DNA of 64,000 nucleotides from a virus, in the IMG/VR virus record IMGVR_UViG_3300031963_008656, positions 150,936-214,935 of that record; one strand, 5' to 3'. Shown here one piece after another: positions 17,079 to 24,945 of this stretch. A program made the position numbers and the translations under genes. The notes under the pieces were generated by a model. The model searched no databases, was not told the origin of the DNA, and worked only from the letters and a program-made list of their open reading frames with translations. Numbering within the stretch: the first letter of the stretch is position 1; each line of letters begins with the position of its first letter.

Positions 17079-17902
17079 TATGATAAACAACTTGCAATGT
17101 GTTGATACAGTGATGTTGGCCACTTTGCAAACAATGACACTCGCGGATTGTGTTCAGTAAGGCTGTTTTCAGCGTATCCTACACCATGTAATTTGTTTAT
17201 GTTCAACAAAGTTGGATGTGGATAGATTTCAACTTGATCAACATAAGAAAATGTATCTGGCGGTGGCGTGGCATTAACACCTTTTTTAAATCTATCAGCA
17301 TGTGCTGGCTGTATTCTAGTTATTGAAAAAAAATTCACCGTGCTGTGACTGGCTGCTAATTCTGCCTGACAATATTCAGGTAGATTCACAATACTTGCCG
17401 GAGTCTCGCATGGTGGCCAAGATGGATCTTTGATATTGGCATAGTGTTCTTGCCAAAGTTTTATGTCTTCTGAAAATTCGTAGAACTGAGTAAAACAGTT
17501 CTTGTGATTGTCTACTGGAAAAATCAAACTGGTTGTTTTTGTTATATCCACATGCACAGGAATCATACTACCGCCACAAACAATCTGAAGCCTAATTATC
17601 GGTTGATCGTCAAACTCTGTTAAAAATGTCCATTGAGATCGAATTTCTTGTTCAATCTCAGCAGGTAACTCAAAGTTAAACATAGTTCCTATTAACTCAT
17701 TTTTAGGTCCATAAAACGATTGATACTGGGATCGTAAATCTTCTGGAACTCCCATACTTGTATTATACTCTAAATCATGCCAATTTAAATTTTCATAAAT
17801 GTCTTTTTTAGCCATGCGTTGCCAAGGAAGGTTTTTTACCGCGGCCACAATGTCATTTGACAAACTGATGTTTGGCAATGTTTGATAGTAAAAAGATCTC
17901 AT
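17078..17902 (-). CDS. Putative 2-oxoglutarate/Fe(II) oxygenase (Asp/Asn hydroxylase-like)
   Basis: Double-stranded beta-helix signature: HVD iron-binding pair in IPVHVDITKTTSLIFP (about residues 117-132), second His in NINKLHGVGYAENS, and the 2OG-binding Arg in EHNPRVSLFAKW. 274 aa. No similarity call on substrate is possible. It shares overlapping ends with iscA-like and nuclease genes, forming one operon with the Fe-S genes; both need iron. Confidence is for fold, not substrate. Confidence 0.6.
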   Translation of the reverse strand: MRSFYYQTLPNISLSNDIVAAVKNLPWQRMAKKDIYENLNWHDLEYNTSMGVPEDLRSQYQSFYGPKNELIGTMFNFELPAEIEQEIRSQWTFLTEFDDQPIIRLQIVCGGSMIPVHVDITKTTSLIFPVDNHKNCFTQFYEFSEDIKLWQEHYANIKDPSWPPCETPASIVNLPEYCQAELAASHSTVNFFSITRIQPAHADRFKKGVNATPPPDTFSYVDQVEIYPHPTLLNINKLHGVGYAENSLTEHNPRVSLFAKWPTSLYQHIASCLS

Positions 17903-18222
17903 ACTCTAAAACTTTCTCCGCAGCCGCAGCGATCGCGTTCATTGGGATTGAGGAATTCAAAACCTTCATTAAGGCCCTGTCGCACATAGTCTACAGTGAC
18001 GCCTCTAAGATACACTTCATTTTTCTTATCAACCAATACCACAAAATCTGCTTGGGCATAGTTGATGTCTGATTCTGAAGGCGTATACTCTTGCACGTAT
18101 TCTAACACATACGCTAGGCCTGAGCAACCTGTAGTTTTTACCCCAAGACGAATGCCAGCATAGTTTTTGGCTTGCAGTAGTCTCTTTACTTTGGTATAGG
18201 CCTGATCAGTTATGGAGATCAT
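17899..18222 (-). CDS. iscA: A-type iron-sulfur cluster carrier (IscA-like)
   Basis: Carries Fe-S clusters to target proteins. The three conserved cysteines are present: Cys33 in TGCSGLAYVLEY and the C-terminal CGC (Cys99 and Cys101). 107 aa is the normal IscA/ErpA length. It overlaps the iscU gene by 17 nt, so the pair is co-transcribed. The symbol follows family resemblance; ErpA or SufA cannot be excluded. Confidence 0.9.
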   Translation of the reverse strand: MISITDQAYTKVKRLLQAKNYAGIRLGVKTTGCSGLAYVLEYVQEYTPSESDINYAQADFVVLVDKKNEVYLRGVTVDYVRQGLNEGFEFLNPNERDRCGCGESFRV

Positions 18223-18592
18223 GCTTTTTGCGATAATCTTCTACAGCAGCCTTTATAGCATCTTCAGCAAGAATAGAACAATGAATCTTGACTGGTGGCA
18301 GCGCGAGTTCTTCAGCAATCTCTGAATTTTTAAGAGCTGCCGCTTGGTCAAGCGTTCGTCCTTTAACCCACTCGGTAACAAGAGAGGATGAGGCAATCGC
18401 ACTGCCGCATCCGTATGTTTTAAACCTTGCGTCTGTGATGATGCCATCTTGTACCTTGATTTGCAATTTCATTACGTCGCCGCAAGCAGGTGCGCCAACC
18501 ATGCCAGTACCAATATCAGTATCACTCTTGTCAAAAGAGCCGACATTCCGGGGATTTTCATAATGATCAATAACTTTGTCTGAGTATGCCAT
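18206..18592 (-). CDS. iscU: Iron-sulfur cluster scaffold protein IscU
   Basis: Scaffold on which new Fe-S clusters are built. All diagnostic residues are present: Cys37 and Asp39 in APACGDV, Cys62 in TYGCGSAIASSS, His104-Cys105, and the LPPVK motif (98-102) that HscA chaperone recognises. 128 aa, full length. No cysteine desulfurase, HscA or ferredoxin gene is nearby, so the protein would plug into host machinery. It begins 2 nt after the upstream gene's end. Confidence 0.94.
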   Translation of the reverse strand: MAYSDKVIDHYENPRNVGSFDKSDTDIGTGMVGAPACGDVMKLQIKVQDGIITDARFKTYGCGSAIASSSLVTEWVKGRTLDQAAALKNSEIAEELALPPVKIHCSILAEDAIKAAVEDYRKKHDLHN

Positions 18593-18593
18593 G

Positions 18594-18896
18594 TTACATT
18601 CTTACCAATACTTCTTGATAGTATCCGTTGTGCAACACCAACTGCTTGCGATAAGGCACGCCGTCGATATAAACAACATCACTAGGGCTCTGAGACATCA
18701 CTGGTGGTTGTTGCACTACCAGGGGTCTGGTGATAGCATAAACCACAACGCCTCCAACCACAGCAGGGGCCACCCATCCCCAACCTCCGCCATGATGGCG
18801 ATGATGTGGTGTGTGTAATGCAGATCCGTGATATCCGTTAGGTCCAGCAAATGCGCTGGAGGTAACAAAAGTTAAAATGGTTAGAAGTCGTTTCAT
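18594..18896 (-). CDS. Exported histidine-rich small protein (100 aa)
   Basis: Begins with a signal peptide (MKRLLTILTFVTSSAFA, likely cut after AFA). A His/Gly-rich segment follows (HHRHHGGGWGW), then one hydrophobic span (WVAPAVVGGVVVYAI, about 41-55) and a polar C-terminus. Probably periplasmic or inner-membrane located. It has its own consensus sigma70-type promoter (18917-18945) and a strong AAGGAGG site, unlike neighbouring virion genes, so it may act early or independently (for example metal binding or superinfection control). Function unknown. Confidence 0.7.
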   Translation of the reverse strand: MKRLLTILTFVTSSAFAGPNGYHGSALHTPHHRHHGGGWGWVAPAVVGGVVVYAITRPLVVQQPPVMSQSPSDVVYIDGVPYRKQLVLHNGYYQEVLVRM

Positions 18897-18916
18897 AGCA
18901 GCCTCCTTATGTAAGC

Positions 18917-18945
18917 AGTATACTGTATTTAACGCCTTGTGTCAA
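18917..18945 (-). promoter_or_regulatory. Sigma70-type promoter for the exported His-rich gene
   Basis: -35 TTGACA (18940-18945), 17-nt spacer, -10 TATACT (18917-18922), short leader with AAGGAGG before the ATG at 18896. Confidence 0.82.
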
Positions 18946-18959
18946 CCAATGGTTGACTG

Positions 18960-19319
18960 TTACATTGGACGTTTCATGGCCGATTTGGCCATTTTGTCTA
19001 CCACTTGTTGTGCTTGAGGAACTGACATTTTGGGTTGTACCGTTTGTTCAGCACCGCCTTTGAACACAATGGGATCAGTTGAGCCGGGTTGGATGGGTTC
19101 TAACACATTGCTCAGTGGAGGCTGTCCAACTAGATCCATAATGTTTCTTTGATTGACAGGTACGTCAAGACTTTGTGCAATAGAGATAAAAGCATCTTGA
19201 CTGATTTGTTTTTGACTGTTGGTGTCGTCTGCACGACCATTAAGAAAATCTACTAGGCCCAGAAGTTTGTCTGGGTCAGGTGTTGCACCAGCAAAGGTAT
19301 CAACTTCAAAGATTTTCAT
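18960..19319 (-). CDS. Conserved phage protein, likely virion-associated (119 aa)
   Basis: Soluble, Pro/Gln-rich C-terminal half (LEPIQPGSTDP, KGGAEQTVQPKMS), N-terminal helix and a LVDFLNGRADD segment. It belongs to the late block that starts at the 20248 box and shares a 1-nt junction with the next gene. Virion role is inferred from context only. Confidence 0.6.
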   Translation of the reverse strand: MKIFEVDTFAGATPDPDKLLGLVDFLNGRADDTNSQKQISQDAFISIAQSLDVPVNQRNIMDLVGQPPLSNVLEPIQPGSTDPIVFKGGAEQTVQPKMSVPQAQQVVDKMAKSAMKRPM

Positions 19320-20224
19320 TATCTACGGCCACGACCCAGTGCGCCTGCTGTGCCCACCGGCTCTTCAGCAGGAGCGGCCATGTCAGCACCTGCATCGGTA
19401 GCAGCAGCATCAAGATCAGCACCTACATCGGCACCCATGTCAGCGCCAGCGGCCATGTCAGCACCCATGTCAGCGCCAAGTTCGGCACCTAAGTCTGCAC
19501 CAGCTGTGCTGGGTGCGGCTTGGCCAGTTACCACGCCAAGTGCTTGATCAAGTTGTTGTTTGGCACCTTGTAGATTTTGCACTAGGCCAGTGAGTGCGGC
19601 TGTGGCGTCTGCGTTGAATTGCGAAGCTTGGTCAATGCCTACTTGATTCTTGATTGAATCAACTAGAGCAGGCAGTTCTTTAAATTGCATTTCGCTGGCA
19701 TCTTCCAACATTGATTGCATTTTGTCAACCATGTCTTGTGCAGCCAACACCACTTGAGCTTGTTGCACTTCAGATTCTTTCAACATGCGATAAGCATTGC
19801 GCAAGCGGCTTTCGGCTTTCATCAATGCTGCACCTGCAACAAGTTTTTGTTCATCGGGATTCAATGTTTGACCTGCGGCACTCTTTTTAAGAGCAGCAGC
19901 CAACTTAGGATCTTTTACTTGTGCGGCTGGTTGAACAGCGCCAGCAGTTGGTTGAGCACCAGGCACTGGAACATCCATCTCTTTAAGACGTGTGGCCAAG
20001 GCCTGTTCCATCATCATGAGTTTGAGATAAGTTGGATTGCGTTCGCTGGTGTGGCGTGCCATTGAGCCTTTGTGCTCACCAAGCAGGCCTTGCACCTTGC
20101 GAAGCATTTGACGAGTTTGACCAGCGTTGAGACGTTCAACGCTGATGCGTGAGCCAAAATAACTTTCAAACGTCTTGGTAATCAGACGAGTTTTTTTAGG
20201 TGTGGCTAGTTCTTGCAGTTTCAT
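19319..20224 (-). CDS. Putative virion protein with GAD repeats (301 aa)
   Basis: N-terminal helical domain (begins MKLQELATPKKTRLI, with KVQGLLGEHKGSMARH), a long coiled-coil-like middle (KAESRLRNAYRMLKES to about residue 215), then low-complexity repeats of GAD/GAEL/GADM (about 240-280) and a basic GRGRR end. ATG at 20224 has AGAGGA upstream; the longer frame was rejected. A late box lies 24 nt before it, and it is typical of internal or assembly proteins of T4-like phages. Exact role unknown. Confidence 0.65.
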   Translation of the reverse strand: MKLQELATPKKTRLITKTFESYFGSRISVERLNAGQTRQMLRKVQGLLGEHKGSMARHTSERNPTYLKLMMMEQALATRLKEMDVPVPGAQPTAGAVQPAAQVKDPKLAAALKKSAAGQTLNPDEQKLVAGAALMKAESRLRNAYRMLKESEVQQAQVVLAAQDMVDKMQSMLEDASEMQFKELPALVDSIKNQVGIDQASQFNADATAALTGLVQNLQGAKQQLDQALGVVTGQAAPSTAGADLGAELGADMGADMAAGADMGADVGADLDAAATDAGADMAAPAEEPVGTAGALGRGRR

Positions 20225-20672
20225 TTGAGAATCCTCTAAGTTGTATATATTTAGCCGAAGATATACATTTTTCAAGTTCGGCTGTGACAGCAGAATTTAG
20301 AGAAACTTTGGGTTCAAGTTTGGTTTTCACCATTTCTCTAAATTCTGCAGATCTACTGAGTTTGCCTAGACCACTGCGACAAGCAATGTCATTGTCTAAG
20401 AATTGTTTTTTAAAGTCCAACACTTTGATCTGTTGCGATAATGAAGCTTGGTTGTTTTTATCGGCAATGCACCAAGAAATTGCTGATCGTTTGCTGCCAA
20501 AGGATCCCACAAAGTTTGCATAATGCCAAACATTAAACACTTGCTGCTCTGGTGTGATGTGATATTTTCCAAACACCACCCATCCACCTGAGTTGTCATC
20601 CAAAATCATTTTGTCAATGCTGTGGCGCAGTTCACGCTCGGCCCAGCGTTCAAGTTTTTGTTCTCGAGTCAT
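20196..20672 (-). CDS. Conserved phage hypothetical protein (158 aa)
   Basis: Charged soluble protein, N-terminus MTREQKLERWAERELRHS (helical), with Trp/Phe-rich middle (GGWVVFGKYH) and a C-terminal helix. It shares an overlap with the downstream virion gene (28 nt) and holds that gene's late box. Unknown function. Confidence 0.6.
   Translation of the reverse strand: MTREQKLERWAERELRHSIDKMILDDNSGGWVVFGKYHITPEQQVFNVWHYANFVGSFGSKRSAISWCIADKNNQASLSQQIKVLDFKKQFLDNDIACRSGLGKLSRSAEFREMVKTKLEPKVSLNSAVTAELEKCISSAKYIQLRGFSNETARTSHT
20248..20254 (-). promoter_or_regulatory. Late promoter box for 19319-20224
   Basis: CTAAATA, 24 nt before the start at 20224, inside the previous gene. Confidence 0.6.
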
Positions 20673-20932
20673 TTGAGTACGTAGTGCGAGACCAGCCAGC
20701 CAACTGTGCCGGCTAAAAATGTTATGATTCCCACGCCCCAGGAAATCAATTGATTGTTGCGTTTTTCAGACATGGCATGCACAATTTCATGCACTTCTTT
20801 GACCACTGCCTTGACATCGTCGATGTCTTTTTGCACTGAACTGATTTGCAGTTCCAGTGCTTTGTATCGCTCGGCACACAGTTCAACGTGGGCTTCGAGA
20901 CTTTTCTTTTCAATATCAGTGGTGTCTGCCAT
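20669..20932 (-). CDS. Coiled-coil protein with C-terminal membrane helix (87 aa)
   Basis: Long helix with heptad pattern (residues about 10-58), then one transmembrane span (LISWGVGIITFLAGTVGWLV, about 63-82). Similar small proteins are common in T4-like phages near late genes, and a holin or membrane-anchored assembly role is possible, but not shown. ATGA overlap with the next gene. Confidence 0.6.
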   Translation of the reverse strand: MADTTDIEKKSLEAHVELCAERYKALELQISSVQKDIDDVKAVVKEVHEIVHAMSEKRNNQLISWGVGIITFLAGTVGWLVSHYVLK

Positions 20933-20934
20933 AA

Positions 20935-21348
20935 TCAGTTATTTACCGTTTCAAACCAAATGTTCTGGTCAGGGCGCAGTACTGTTTCTACAACTTCCTG
21001 CTCGTCTAGCCCAGTTAGCATGGGCACTCCATTGCAGTCTTGGTGCAGTGCCGCAAAAGGATCATGATTTCCCGAAATACCAAATGTGCTTTCTGCTTCA
21101 ACTTCAAAGCTAAAACTCCACACACCTTTGTCACAGCGCGGGGCCTGAATGCGCTCTGGTTGGCTGCGCAGACTGATTATTTGAATCAATGTTTCAAAGT
21201 TTCGCTGTTGATTTCTTGCTCTGTTCCAGTCATTGATGCTGTTGATTGCTTGACCAACTTGATCTTCAAAGGGAATTTGACCTATGCGAAAATGCCCAGT
21301 AATTCCAGTAGGCGAGCAGTCAAAGAGGGTTTTGCACATATACTTCAT
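20935..21348 (-). CDS. Conserved phage protein, possible virion component (137 aa)
   Basis: Soluble mixed protein (begins MKYMCKTLFDCSPTG). Late box GTAAATA lies 7 nt before the ATG and there is no ribosome-binding site, so its mRNA may be leaderless. It follows a terminator, so it starts a transcription unit. Function unknown. Confidence 0.6.
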   Translation of the reverse strand: MKYMCKTLFDCSPTGITGHFRIGQIPFEDQVGQAINSINDWNRARNQQRNFETLIQIISLRSQPERIQAPRCDKGVWSFSFEVEAESTFGISGNHDPFAALHQDCNGVPMLTGLDEQEVVETVLRPDQNIWFETVNN

Positions 21349-21355
21349 CGTGTGA

Positions 21356-21362
21356 TATTTAC
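21356..21362 (-). promoter_or_regulatory. Late promoter box, start codon 7 nt downstream
   Basis: GTAAATA placed between the terminator at 21364-21398 and the gene at 20935-21348. Confidence 0.55.
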
Positions 21363-21363
21363 G

Positions 21364-21398
21364 GCAAAAAAATACCCCGGAGTTTTTAATCCCGGGGT
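21364..21398 (-). terminator. Rho-independent terminator after 21420-21809
   Basis: Minus-strand stem ACCCCGG/CCGGGGT with a 10-nt AT-rich loop, followed by a run of seven T. It isolates the strong late gene upstream from the next late unit. Confidence 0.85.
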
Positions 21399-21419
21399 GG
21401 TTTAGAACAAGTCTAAAAA

Positions 21420-21809
21420 TTAAGCAGACAGTTTGAAGCCGTTAGCTGTTGCGCTGTCCAACTGATAACCAGTGAAGGTAATGTTGGCAGCAGCCAATGC
21501 TGTAGCAGCGTTGGCAAAAGCGCCAGTTGGGTAGTAAGCAATTGACAAAGCAGTTGTGTCAACTTGATACATAGCTACTGTGCAAGTTTGTTGCAGAGCT
21601 TGAATAACGTTAGCAACGTATTCTTGCACGCCTGACTGTGTAGCCATGCTGTTGTTGGCAACAAAGCGAACAAAGTCCAGTTTAGGACCAGCTGGTTGAA
21701 CTGTAGCAGTAGCGCCAGTAGTGCTTGTAGAAGCAGCGATAGGACCGTTTTGTACGTCTAGTGCAAATACAGGTTGTGCATCACCATTTACGGGGGTAAG
21801 ATAAGCCAT
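21420..21809 (-). CDS. Abundant virion-type protein (129 aa)
   Basis: Small Ala/Thr/Val-rich protein beginning MAYLTPVNGDAQPVFALD, with low charge, typical of head decoration or tail proteins. It has its own late box (21852-21858), a long leader, and a strong terminator downstream, an arrangement expected of a highly expressed structural protein; this is inference. No catalytic motif. Confidence 0.65.
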   Translation of the reverse strand: MAYLTPVNGDAQPVFALDVQNGPIAASTSTTGATATVQPAGPKLDFVRFVANNSMATQSGVQEYVANVIQALQQTCTVAMYQVDTTALSIAYYPTGAFANAATALAAANITFTGYQLDSATANGFKLSA

Positions 21810-21851
21810 GATAAATTTCCTTTAAGTTAGTGGTCCTGGTGGACCTGCTTT

Positions 21852-21858
21852 TATTTAG
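21852..21858 (-). promoter_or_regulatory. Late promoter box for 21420-21809
   Basis: CTAAATA, 42 nt before the ATG at 21809. Confidence 0.65.
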
Positions 21859-21872
21859 TCTTTTGGCAAAAA

Positions 21873-23807
21873 TTATGCCTGTTGCGGATTGTTTTGGGCA
21901 CGATTTCTAGCAGTAAAATCAAAGCGATTGACTGCTTTGGCATAGCCTGCAGGCGTGGCCATTACCCAACCTTCGTGTCCAGGATCTTTCAAATCCAAAT
22001 TACGTAGTATGTCTAGCTTTAGATCGTGTAACAGAATAAACAGGGTAAATGCAGCAGCCAGACCTTCTGTGTTTGATGCAGGGCTTTTTAGATATTCAAT
22101 GATGTTGGCAAATTTTCTTGGGGTGACTTCGGATTGCAACCATTCACCAAACCCTGCCAACAAGTTGTCAAAGTTGCCTGATCCAATTCTAAAATTAATG
22201 TAGTCCACACACAGTTTGGCCAAGTCTGTGATTTGCATGGCTCGCAGTTCGCCAGGATTAAACAAGGTATCGATGGCAGCACCTTTACTGCGGCGTATTT
22301 GTTTGATTTGTTTGATCAAGGCAGTTTGTCCCTTAGATTGTGCAGCGTCTTGAGGTGTAATACCTTTGCCATAAATTGGCTCAATCAAAAACAATCCTGG
22401 TACTTCATTAAATGACACTCTGCTGAGTGGCTGCTTGGGTTCACCTTGATCAGCATACATTGTGTGCATGGCAATACCTGTGGTGCTGTTGCGAATTCTT
22501 TGTCCCAGGGCGCTCTTGGCGGGTATGCGATATTGCACTGTGTTGGGCTTGAACACAAGATTACCAGCTTCTTCTGTCCATGGCTGTTCGGGGTAGTACA
22601 ACAAGTCGCCTTTGACATAGCCACGGAAGTTTGTGGGCACAGCCGCTTCTAACTGTGGCCAAAGGTCAGCATACAATTGTATCAACTTCGCACGTTCACC
22701 TTTGCGTGTGCTTTGTATCTGTGCCATCATTCGGGGACTAGTAGCAAGTCCATCGTAGCCTTTGGCGTCAAACCCTGACCCATCTGTAAGCACAAACTCA
22801 CCTGTGGCAGGCTTGCGGCCAAATATCACAGCAGGCTTGCCGTCCCACTTCACACTGGTGGTCTTTTGTGGTGCATCTGCGGCATGCTGGATAATGGCCA
22901 GTGCTTCATCCACGCCGCGTGAACCTTTGCGAAACACAAGATCTTCCAGGTGTTCGATGCCTTTGGCCCGGCCACCCACGCCTGGTTCTTCAGCTTCATA
23001 AATTTGATATGGGTTGGCTGTTTCTGTTTCAATCAATGGTGTCATGCCTTGATTTACAATTCTGTCGCGCAACTTGGCTAGAAAATTCACTTCAGTGTTT
23101 TCATTCACAGCACCTGGCTCTTGTAGGCCTTCACGGCCCAGGTATTCACGGAAGTCTGCCAGCTTGGCATCTCGGTTTTTGTCTCCGGCCAGAGCAGCAT
23201 AAATGCTTTCCACGTTCTTGAGATTTGCTCTAGTGGCCTTGGGTCCTAGCAGTGTTTTGGCCACGTAGTCAGGATCCATGCCACCATCTACCAGTTGGTT
23301 TGTGGTGCGACTGAACATGCCATTAGCACCCACTTTGAGTCCCTGTTGTTTGGCAATTGAACTCATCAACACATTGCGATTCATGCCTTTGTAGGCCGAA
23401 TCATCTGCACCACCATAGTAAAACTGTCCCCAGTCCAGATTGGGAAAGAACATGAAGTCTGTTTGCACATAACCATTTTCTGGACGACCATTAATAGGTG
23501 TACGTAAGTGTACTTCGCCGCTTTTCTTTACCCAGGCTTTAGGGTCTTCACCGTGACTGGTTGCCCATTGTGTTAGTTTTGCTGCCAATTGTTCTTTGGA
23601 TATTTCGCTGGCATCCACTGCCATGTCCATGTCGCCTGATGTAGGTTTACGTCCGGTTGATCCCAGCCAACGCTCGCGTGGGAATTCTAATCCTGTGAGT
23701 GTTTCTAGCCATTGTACTGTGGCTGCTACATCGCTTTGGTTGATACGCCCAGTAAGTGGTTTACCATCAGCATCTTTGAATACATTGCCGCCTTCTAATA
23801 GTCTCAT
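21873..23807 (-). CDS. Two-domain protein: Pol-beta-like NTase plus ligase-like NTase
   Basis: 644 aa. Residues 49-61 read GSTGRKPTSGDMD with a further Asp117 in YVQTDFMFF: the GS and triple Asp of a polymerase-beta-type nucleotidyltransferase. Residues 318-330 read SVKWDGKPAVIFG, a KxDG adenylation motif (Lys320); GYVKGDLLYY (397-406), EGWV (612-615) and AKAVNR (623-628) fit later ligase motifs. The middle resembles phage DUF6267-type proteins. It lies in a late virion block. Substrates unknown; the fold calls are by eye. Confidence 0.6.
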   Translation of the reverse strand: MRLLEGGNVFKDADGKPLTGRINQSDVAATVQWLETLTGLEFPRERWLGSTGRKPTSGDMDMAVDASEISKEQLAAKLTQWATSHGEDPKAWVKKSGEVHLRTPINGRPENGYVQTDFMFFPNLDWGQFYYGGADDSAYKGMNRNVLMSSIAKQQGLKVGANGMFSRTTNQLVDGGMDPDYVAKTLLGPKATRANLKNVESIYAALAGDKNRDAKLADFREYLGREGLQEPGAVNENTEVNFLAKLRDRIVNQGMTPLIETETANPYQIYEAEEPGVGGRAKGIEHLEDLVFRKGSRGVDEALAIIQHAADAPQKTTSVKWDGKPAVIFGRKPATGEFVLTDGSGFDAKGYDGLATSPRMMAQIQSTRKGERAKLIQLYADLWPQLEAAVPTNFRGYVKGDLLYYPEQPWTEEAGNLVFKPNTVQYRIPAKSALGQRIRNSTTGIAMHTMYADQGEPKQPLSRVSFNEVPGLFLIEPIYGKGITPQDAAQSKGQTALIKQIKQIRRSKGAAIDTLFNPGELRAMQITDLAKLCVDYINFRIGSGNFDNLLAGFGEWLQSEVTPRKFANIIEYLKSPASNTEGLAAAFTLFILLHDLKLDILRNLDLKDPGHEGWVMATPAGYAKAVNRFDFTARNRAQNNPQQA

Positions 23808-24637
23808 TTTTTTGCCTCGGCCACGGCCATTTGTTGTTGTTGTGGGGCACCTTGCAACAGGCCCATACTGGCCAGCACCTTGTTTAGTGCTGGATCACGT
23901 TGCTGTGGAACCTTGGCAGTAATTCCTAGTTGTTGCGCTGTGAGGCCAGCTCGTTGCGCTGCCTGTGCCAACTGCGGTTCAGCTGCATTTTTATTTGTGC
24001 TGGCTGCGCCAGATACTGGATTGAATTCAACTTCGTTGGCAATGCCATAGCTCATTTTAGCAATGGAATTCCACAAGTCAGCCAATTTTTTTGCATTGAC
24101 TCTAGTGGGTTCAGTTATCAACAGTGCGTCAATGGCTTTGTCAATGGTGGCACTCATGTCTCCGACCATGTTTCGCAACTGACCTTGATTGGCATCTTTG
24201 TCCACCAAACTGGCAGCATTTTTATAGTCGCTGACTGAACGACCGCTCATTCTTTGAAGATTACCGTTTACCAAACTGATTAATGCTCGTTGCATTTCAA
24301 TTGGCTGAATGTCCTTGATGCTTTGAACTCCAGCTCGACCAGTTATGGGATTTTTGGCCTGTTGCATCATTTGTGTCACTGTGTCTGACCATTGTGCCTG
24401 CAGAGTTTTGGCTAGCGCAGCCACAGCAGGTGCCGAAGCAGCCGCGGCTGCGCCGCTTGCTTGTCCTGGAACAACGCTGGCGCCAGGCGCGGCGTCTGTA
24501 TTACCACCTGCAGGGATCATGGCTTTGGCTAGATTTTGCCCCACGCCTCCCAAGAATGAACCTGCCTGTGAACCGGCGCCGCCAGGAGCAAAAACTTCTT
24601 GCATGCGGCGGCCATTGGTAATTTCATATATCTGCAT
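23804..24637 (-). CDS. Putative virion protein (277 aa)
   Basis: Ala/Gln-rich protein with a Gly/Ala low-complexity segment (about 20-75), a helical middle with SLVNGNLQRMSGRSVSDY, and a Gln-rich end (GAPQQQQMAVAEAKK). It shares a 4-nt overlap with the two-domain NTase gene and is transcribed from the 24893 late box. Structural role inferred from composition and context. Confidence 0.6.
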   Translation of the reverse strand: MQIYEITNGRRMQEVFAPGGAGSQAGSFLGGVGQNLAKAMIPAGGNTDAAPGASVVPGQASGAAAAASAPAVAALAKTLQAQWSDTVTQMMQQAKNPITGRAGVQSIKDIQPIEMQRALISLVNGNLQRMSGRSVSDYKNAASLVDKDANQGQLRNMVGDMSATIDKAIDALLITEPTRVNAKKLADLWNSIAKMSYGIANEVEFNPVSGAASTNKNAAEPQLAQAAQRAGLTAQQLGITAKVPQQRDPALNKVLASMGLLQGAPQQQQMAVAEAKK

Positions 24638-24872
24638 GAGTTCTCCTTACAGATCTAGCAAACTTTGTGGAATCTTTAAGACGTATGGCATTGAGCAATT
24701 TTCTAGTGAGATTTTCAGCCTGATCAGCAGTGTATTCTGTTTCAATTTGCTCTAGCAAACGAATAGCAGATTCTATCACATTGTTGGCTCTATTTTCAAT
24801 TATTAGACGACGATCGCGTTCCACATACATGGAATCCAATTCTTCTAACAAGCTACGAGTTTTCTTTTGCAT
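24624..24872 (-). CDS. Small helical phage protein (82 aa)
   Basis: Charged, helical, no membrane span (MQKKTRSLLEELDSMYVERD). It leads the late transcription unit from the box at 24893-24899. Possibly an assembly or scaffolding factor; unproven. Confidence 0.6.
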   Translation of the reverse strand: MQKKTRSLLEELDSMYVERDRRLIIENRANNVIESAIRLLEQIETEYTADQAENLTRKLLNAIRLKDSTKFARSVRRTHADI

Positions 24873-24892
24873 TTGCTCGGGGACCTTTGGAT

Positions 24893-24899
24893 TATTTAG
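24893..24899 (-). promoter_or_regulatory. Late promoter box (minus side of a divergent pair)
   Basis: CTAAATA, 20 nt before the start at 24872; it drives 24624-24872 and on to 21873. Confidence 0.65.
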
Positions 24900-24914
24900 C
24901 GAAATCTGGTTAGC

Positions 24915-24922
24915 AATAAATA
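24915..24922 (+). promoter_or_regulatory. Late promoter box (plus side of a divergent pair)
   Basis: AATAAATA, close to the T4 late consensus, 23 nt before the ATG at 24946. Confidence 0.7.
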
Positions 24923-24945
24923 TCTATAACAATCAAGGATTCGCA

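Noticed and set aside
19350-19547. Ala/Ser-rich plus-strand frame
   Set aside because: It is the antisense shadow of the GAD repeat segment of 19319-20224.
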